Shown: one piece after another, positions 57,895-64,000 of the stretch
Layout of the letters: every line of letters starts with the position of its first letter
How positions within the stretch are numbered: the stretch's first letter is position 1
DNA from: Cryptomeria japonica
Lineage: Eukaryota > Streptophyta > Pinopsida > Cupressales > Cupressaceae
Direction of reading: 5' to 3'
DNA length: 64,000 bases
Assembly: GCF_030272615.1 (NCBI RefSeq)
Contig: NC_081412.1
Location: 27,696,001 to 27,760,000 of the forward strand
Notes under the pieces: model-generated
The model's input: only the letters and a program-made list of their open reading frames with translations
Told to the model about the DNA's origin: nothing
The model's database searches: none
Program-made: the position numbers and the translations under genes

Positions 57895-58735
57895 TTTCTA
57901 TAGTCGTTGTTTGTTTGACATGCCAAGGATTGTAATTAAATGACTCCCACATTGCTATTATGGAGTCATCATCATAATCAATATCCCTTTCTATGTCATG
58001 AAATGGTTTGTAGAGCAATAACTCTGATAAATGGAAGTCATTCCATTTGTTTGACTCACGTGGAGGAAGGGATACAAATTTAGGAAAAAATCTAACAATT
58101 GCTTCTCTTTCTCGTGGTTCCCATTTCTTGTCTTGTCTTCTTTTAGGATTATATATCCATGATCTAGCTACATCAATTAATGTGACACCTTCCATACAAA
58201 AAGGCCTTGTTTTATATCCATCAATAAAAGATGTTGTATGCTCTTCATTATTTTCTTCATCATTTATAGTTACACGTTTGAACACCTCACGTGAGACATT
58301 TAGATTAACAAATATTCTACTACTCTCTACCAATGGAAGTTCTAACAACATGTGACATGTTTCTTTAGCTCCAATGTCTCTTTCAATAATTATTTTAGTG
58401 AGAATCCTTCTATATGCTTGAGCAGCTAAATCATTAGGGTCTTCCATATTGGAAAGGCACATCAATATCTGGTGATACATTTTAGAACTTTTCTCGGCTT
58501 TTGCTGCATACTTGGCAATATATTTGATAACTACATGTTTGGAAAGAACATGTTGCCAATCTATATTTTCTCTCCATAACTGCAATATGTGACAATTATG
58601 TGAATTCACTCTATCATCATTTCTTGCAAGTTCAAATTTTTTTTCACTTGTTTCTATATCTTCATATAATTTAGATCCCCTCAGATTCAAAGGCCAAGGA
58701 ACATTATACCTATAATCAGTATCAAAACTTGTCAT
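57743..58735 (-). pseudogene. Helitron Rep C-terminal region (Y2 motif)
   Basis: Open frame starting MTSFDTDYRYNVPWPLNL. It contains VVIKYIAKYAAKAEKSSKMY, the paired-tyrosine stretch of Helitron Rep, then QAYRRILTKIIIERDIGAKE, CHMLLELPLVESSRIFVNLN, WEPREREAIVRFFPKFVSLP and NPWHVKQTTT. It joins the helicase frame by a frameshift near 57790. Upstream, a small coding block (about 58803-58973: QNFPLHQCLKNTRQLVETDI, then HTLCREGACLPKKRGKMVC) links to the HUH exon and is probably flanked by introns. Confidence 0.82.
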
Positions 58736-59075
58736 AAATATTTGGTTACCTTTCTTTTATATAGTATTTAATTCTTATATAAATATTTTATCAAATAAAA
58801 TATTTACCTACAAACCATCTTTCCTCTTTTTTTCGGCAGGCATGCACCCTCCCTACACAATGTATGTCATTCTACACAGTTAAGGATCTCTTCATAGTCC
58901 TTATCAATATCTGTCTCTACAAGTTGTCTTGTATTTTTTAGGCATTGATGCAAAGGAAAATTTTGAAATGCCTACATATGAAAATAAAAACAAAAATGTT
59001 AGCTACGTCATAAGCTATAAAATTATTTGTGTCAATCAATAAACTATATATATGTTGAAATATTCATAGACTTGT

Positions 59076-61144
59076 CTATATATTCTGCTGATGTGGATCT
59101 TCTCTAGGATTCCATGCATGAACAATGGAATGAAAATATTTTTCTGCATGTTTTCGTTGCTCTTCATTTGACCAGTCAATATTGTCCATATTGGGTGCCC
59201 CATTCATCCATATAAATCCATGAACATGTGGCGACCCCCTATGTTGCCAATCATATCTAGACCAAAAATCTTTAACATTCATTCCTTTTTCTAGGATTTC
59301 TTTTCTAAATATTGAATGCCTCAAGTGCATGTAATGTGCAACTATGTGGGGGTAGTTGATAACATTTTGTTTTCTCCAATTCAGATCTTCTCGTGGAGTA
59401 GTTGGTGATGTTCCTGGCATCAATGCATGCAAATCAAGCCAATACATATATGTTGCACTTAATGTGAAGAATATCGTAGGGGAGCCTATTTCATGAAGCA
59501 TGTCTGTTAATTTTGCACGATATTTGGTCCAATATGACCTTGTACCCCTCAATGATGTTCCAAACTGCATCAACATATCTGCCAAATGGGATTGTGGCAT
59601 ATTTTTCATATGCTGTCGCAATTTATTAATAGTGATTGGCATGTCTTGAAAACCTCTTTTTACAAAGACGGCAGATGAATTTTGTGCACAATGTCTCATA
59701 ATCATGTTCATCATAAAATATTTGAATCTTGGGTGTTGACCAAATCGATGATATCTATACCGCAGTAGATGTTTCACAAATTCATGCAGATGCACCCGCC
59801 TCATTCATGGCTCTAACCAATCACATCTACCATCAGGAAACAATGTTGTAAATGTCATATCAAGTAATCCTAATGTGACATACTCATTGATAGGAGATGT
59901 ACCAATTGCTGGCCTGTCAATCAACGTTGTTTGATCTGTATCGTGATTATTAATCCATGCATGTATTAATTCCATTTCTCTTTGAGCATTAGGTAGTCTA
60001 GAAGCCATTGAATTTGTATGGTCAATTATATTACCTTTATCTATCTCCATGATTGGACCCACAAATATGATTTCATTTGCATCAGAATCAAATTTCATAT
60101 GCACTATCTTCAATCTGTTGAAAATGTTTTCATCCAAATTGGTAGATAGATCATTGAGAGCATTCTCATTAATTATGACATCAGAGTAATATTTATCATG
60201 CTCAATTTTGTATTTAAGTGTTTTGTACACACGATCCCTATTCACTATAAAGTTATAATTTGTGCCACGTTGGTCCCTTCTTCGAACAATAATGATTGAC
60301 AAATGATTTATTGTATGTGGCAATTTTTTTGAAATGTGTTCCACATTTTTTGGAAAACTTATTGTGCATCCTTTGTATTTGTATTGACCGCCTCTTGCAT
60401 GTGTAACTTGTAGTATTGGGTTGACACGTGCAATCAACATTTCTTCTACTTGAGTCAAACTTGCAAGCTCTTCTGGTTGTGGCCCAGGATCCATATTGTT
60501 TGAAGCTGAAAATCTATTGTTTCCTCTATCTTGTCTACATCTAGTGCATACAAGACCTTGTGAGTTGCGATTTACTTTGATTCCGGATAACACTCTTGAC
60601 AAATATAGCACGTGCTTGGCATTCTAAAGAGATATAACTGGTGTCGAAATAGCATTTGAAATCTTTGAAAATCAGTGTGAATTATGTCATTTGTATTTTA
60701 TCTATCTTGTCCATCACCCTCTTCACCCAAATTATTCTCAAATTGACTTCCTGGTCGAGGTGTCTCTGCAACTCGTTCTATTGCCCTTGAGCTTTCATTC
60801 TAAAGATGCAACTCAATATTTTGATTTGATGGTTGAATGTACTGCCCACTTGAATGTGAATCAACCTGTTGTATTTGGTCTCTTTTAATATGAGAGACTT
60901 GTTGAGATGTTCTTTGATGACCATTTTTAATAATATTAACTTCCTCTCTATTTAGATATTCCAACTCTTGGATTTTTACTTCTTCTCTATGTCTAGCATT
61001 TCTTTGTCTTCAAGCTTCACTTTGCCTTCTTCTTTCTTCTTCCCTTTGATCATCTATCAAATGTTCTCGTTGTTGTCTCCTATATTCGCTTTGATATTGC
61101 CTCCTCTCCTCTTCCAATTCAAAATTCAATATCAGTTGATCCAT
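59076..61144 (-). pseudogene. Helitron N-terminal, DUF6570-like and HUH domains
   Basis: ATG at 61144 (MDQLILNFELEEERRQYQ), Arg/Glu-rich, with one TGA and a frameshift before a zinc-finger-like STCYICQECYP...LVCTRCRQ segment. Then 59805-60611 gives SLTQVEEMLIARVNPILQVT and GCTISFPKNVEHISKKLPHT (DUF6570 type). After a single TGA in the same frame, 59076-59804 gives the Rep core LHEFVKHLLRYRYHRFGQHP, TIFFTLSATYMYWLDLHALM and the HUH motif DWQHRGSPHVHGFIWMNGAP. The metal-binding His pair is intact. Confidence 0.85.
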
Positions 61145-62181
61145 AGCTACACAATAAATTATTTTTTTAATTTATTTAATGTTATAGGATCAGAGTAGAT
61201 GTGAAGTTAAAAAAATTGTGAAGAAAAAAAGAATTATTGTAACAATTGAATATTGGAATAATCTATGTGTAGAGAGAATGATTGAACTATTTATGAGAGT
61301 CTATGGTGATAGATACATTATTAACAAATTTCATACACAATTGTTGTTAAATGCATATGGTGGTATGGATTATACAAGTCAATATAGATTGGTACCAAGT
61401 GTAGATGAAATGTAAACGTGAAAACAGAGTAAAAATAATCTCTTATTATTGATAAGAAAAGTTTTTATATTGTAAAGCAAAATAAATTTTATTCAAAATG
61501 TATCATGGTGACATATAAAGGTTACATGGTGAAGTGAAGAGTGTTCAATCTAAAGTCAAGTTGCGATCTTTTATTGGTTCCTCTTATATTTCTTTAGTCA
61601 TCTGAATGCAATTACGTGTGTCTCTATTTCTGATAGTCATACTTGAGATGTCATTTAGATCTCCAATCGATTCCTCTTATATTTCTTGATTCATCTTATT
61701 GTTGTAGCTAGGGTCTTTGTATCTGATAGCCATACTTCAGATGTAGGTGGTTTCCTTTGTACGGTAATTATGGGTAAATCTTCAATATTTATTAATTATT
61801 CTCATAAGTTCTTCAATTATATAAATAAAAATAGCTTAAAAGTAAAATAAAGTATCTCTTTTATATTTTTGAAATTGTTTTCATTATATTTTTTTCCATT
61901 ATTTACAAAATATATATAAATAAAATTAATTGTTCTCGTAAGTTTTTCAATTATATAATTTTATTTTAAAACTTAAAAAGAAAGATGTGAATGTGTTGCT
62001 AACCTGCTTTGATAAACTCTCTTTTTTTATGACAATGGTTGATGGTGAATCCTTGTAATCCCTACATAGCATAAAATTGGTTAAATAATTAATAAAATAG
62101 ATATAAAATATAGTTTTTATACCAACACAACATTAAATTAACAAATCTCTATCAATATAATTTATTAAGAATGTTTCTAAA
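61145..62181. other. AT-rich flank of the Helitron
   Basis: No gene is supported. A diverged tandem duplication of about 90 bp lies at about 61574-61660 and 61665-61750 (TTCCTCTTATATTTCTT and GATAGYCATACTT landmarks). A 65-codon plus-strand frame at 61218-61415 has no recognisable motif. Confidence 0.5.
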
Positions 62182-63092
62182 TGTTAGATAATTAATTAAT
62201 CCCAAAGACACTGAGAGGGGGGGGGGCGGTGAATCAGTGTTAGACCAATAAATGAAAGATTTAAAATTATTTGCAATTATGTAGCTGAGATTAATATGTT
62301 GGTAAGCAAACAATAATGCAGCAAAGAGAAATAAAGGAATCAGCATCAATGCACACCATAACACAAATATTTTGGCGAGGAAACTCGGCAAGGGAAAAAC
62401 CTCGGTGGGATTTGTGACCCACAATATTTACTCACTGGCCATGTGAATAAATATTACTTAGTACAAAATGGGCCTGCACATGCAGGAAGGCCAACTGCCT
62501 AGAGCTCACTACTCAACAACAAAAGTGGAGTCTCACTGACTACAACATCACACTGATGTAAACATAAAAATGAACTCTTACAACTTGCATCAAAATTCTA
62601 GATGAGTTCGCAGTTATTCTATCTGATACCGGTTCTACCTCTGCCAAAAACCCTAGTTGATATGTTGTCAAATGATTCTACTTATACATAATAGTCTTTG
62701 CTCTACTCTGCTTCTTATTTGCTCCAAAATAAACACATCAAAATGCATATACAACTATTCGCTATCATATCCTATCTTATCTCATATTATCGCTTACTAA
62801 TTTTCAAATGACCTACAAGAACTCATAAATATATGAGTCCTTACAATATAACATGTCGGCCATACAATTATAATTTACATTACAATATATTTCGCATAAA
62901 CAATATTTATTGACAAGTCGGCCTGGAATGCCGGTATAATCTTATGTCAGTGTAAACTAGATGTCGATGTGAATAAGCCTTGTTGTATCTATCGGTGCTA
63001 GTACGTGAAGTCTATGGCTAGTTGAACCTGTGGAACCTTGTTGCCATCAATGACAACATTCACCTTTCTCATCTGAGTGTATAATGCCAACA
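62182..63092 (-). repeat. 3' LTR of element G2
   Basis: 911 bp, TGTTAGATAATTAATTAATCCC...AATGCCAACA on the plus strand, the same family as the solo LTR at 6842-7769. The purine tract follows directly. Paired arms ACACTGA (62208-62214) and TCAGTGT (62234-62240) flank a G-rich loop. The left flanking pentamer is ctaaa (62177-62181); its partner lies right of the window. Confidence 0.88.
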
Positions 63093-63514
63093 ATCTCCCC
63101 CTTTGGCATTATGCTGAGGTGAAATGGATGTGCCCACCACCCGTGATTGAAAGGGCATCCCCGCTACGATGGAATCGAGGCGTGGTCACTCCTCATGAAA
63201 AAAATTTAAAAAAACGTGAATCCAAAACTCTGAGTGCTCCCCCTGAGAAAATGATCTATTCATCTTCTTCTGTTCACTTTTCTTCATGCCATGCTCAGTA
63301 CATTTTTCTCACTATATACTCCCCCTTTGGCATCAATGACAAAGAATGTCAAAAAAAAATTTAAAAATTGAAAAATTTACTTAGAACCCTGAAGTCTGTT
63401 GTGTACAACTTGAAAAATATCTGCAAGAACTAAGTTCAGACCCTACATGAACTTCGTATTGTCGGTAATTATTGTTTTTGTTTGTTTGATCATTCTGGTA
63501 AGATAGTGCATTTG
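63093..63514 (-). promoter_or_regulatory. Element G2 3' untranslated region with polypurine tract
   Basis: The minus strand reads ATAATGCCAAAGGGGGAGATTG at the LTR edge (given here as tract AATGCCAAAGGGGGAGATTG). A second CAAAGGGGGAGTATA tract lies near 63320-63335 and an AGGGGGAGCAC tract near 63235-63245. No coding is supported. Confidence 0.7.
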
Positions 63515-64000
63515 TTATTTCGGTGATCTATCTCCTTGAATTGTAGCCTTTGATAGAGAATTCTGATGAGTGATTAGATTGTCCAGTCTTGGACCAAGCT
63601 TATTCTTCAACTCCCTGGTTTTCATTTTCAGTCTTTCCTTTTCTTTTTCAATATTTTCAATCTTCTCGTGTATAACCATCTCATGTTCTATGACTGATGT
63701 TAGTTCCGAAGAACCAATTATGTTGTCCGCAATATCATCAATTTCCTTTTGAGTTTTTCTGATCTGGTCATAAATATCTTTTGTTAGTTGATGTGGTTTA
63801 CAAGCTTCCTGGTATAATTCCTTATACTCCAAAATGGTAGAATTCAATGCCGGTAGTAGTGTATCAATCTGCTGAGTACATTCTTTTATTGTTTTAGTAA
63901 AGAATACTTCCTTTTCTTTATCAACTTTTTCTTGAATAGTCTCCTCATTTATTTTGTCTAGTGACTGAATGTTAGCAGAAATGAATTTGGACAATGTGTC
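63515..64000 (-). pseudogene. ORF2 C-terminus of element G2 (runs off window)
   Basis: Minus-strand frame open from the window edge to a stop at 63515 (MSKFISANIQSLDKINEET..., ending IQGDRSPK). Coiled coil with ITSVIEHEMVIHEK-type heptads, and KLGPRLDNLITHQNSL, which matches PRLDSLNVHKKEC of element I. No lesion is visible in this part. It identifies G2 as another member of the pol-less family. The upstream part of the gene lies right of the window. Confidence 0.7.

Larger units (their letters stand above)
56160..61144 (-). mobile_element. Decayed autonomous Helitron (coding part)
   Basis: Minus-strand order: basic/coiled N-terminus and zinc-finger region, DUF6570-like domain, Helitron Rep (HUH) domain, two-Tyr region, then Pif1-type helicase. 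This is the standard Rep-Hel protein of plant Helitrons. Several stops, frameshifts and likely introns interrupt it. The Helitron termini (5' TC, 3' hairpin and CTRR) could not be located by eye, so the element should extend beyond both given ends. Confidence 0.85.

Noticed and set aside
61218-61415. 65-codon plus-strand ORF
   Set aside because: Short, AT-rich context, no motif or neighbour support.

Overview
The window looks like intergenic heterochromatin of a large plant genome, most likely a gymnosperm. This rests on composition: nearly every recognisable stretch is a transposable element, mostly LTR retrotransposons nested inside one another, with no ordinary intron-bearing host gene. 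The species assignment is inference. Elements are labelled A to K below; these labels are mine.

Layout. 1-5884: minus-strand fragments of two pol-less LTR elements (I and H). H is inserted into a plus-strand Ty3/gypsy element J of Tat type (5885 to about 17689). J reads RT, RNase H, a second RNase H, integrase, then a long 3' region carrying an antisense plant-mobile-domain pseudogene. J also holds a solo LTR (6842-7769, TSD agtta), a rearranged LTR copy K (10462-11759, TSD ttgaa) and a 355-bp TRIM-like element (16059-16413). From about 17690 to 50290 lies a decayed minus-strand gypsy E, split by a 30-kb Ty1/copia element C (18432-48393, TSD acaac). C is itself split by D (38945-46699, TSD cccgg), a gag-protease-only element with an open 1136-codon ORF, and by A (21529-36600, TSD cttta), a pol-less element. 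A is split by the related pol-less element B (27754-35179, TSD agtca/agtct). The nest is therefore four levels deep: E, C, A, B. 50380-52480 is a plus-strand copia remnant F, and 52750-53831 a truncated LINE. 54434-55078 is an unrecognised ORF, followed by an AT microsatellite and tandem repeats. 56160-61144 is a decayed minus-strand Helitron. 62182-64000 is the 3' LTR and 3' end of another pol-less element (G2).

How the parts fit. A, B, H, I and G2 share one plan: an initiator-Met-type primer site, a coiled-coil and zinc-knuckle Gag-like ORF, a second ORF of about 940-1100 codons (ORF2) that I do not recognise, then a purine tract and LTR. None shows protease, integrase, RT or RNase H. Copia element C has the same kind of primer site and a nearly identical purine tract and LTR start, so a C-like element is the natural candidate to mobilise them (inference). 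LTRs of C and of the pol-less elements also share two small stem-loops whose stems differ in sequence but stay paired; this is the most interesting signal I found. Most coding regions are broken by stops and frameshifts, many readable as C-to-T or G-to-A changes. D is the main exception.
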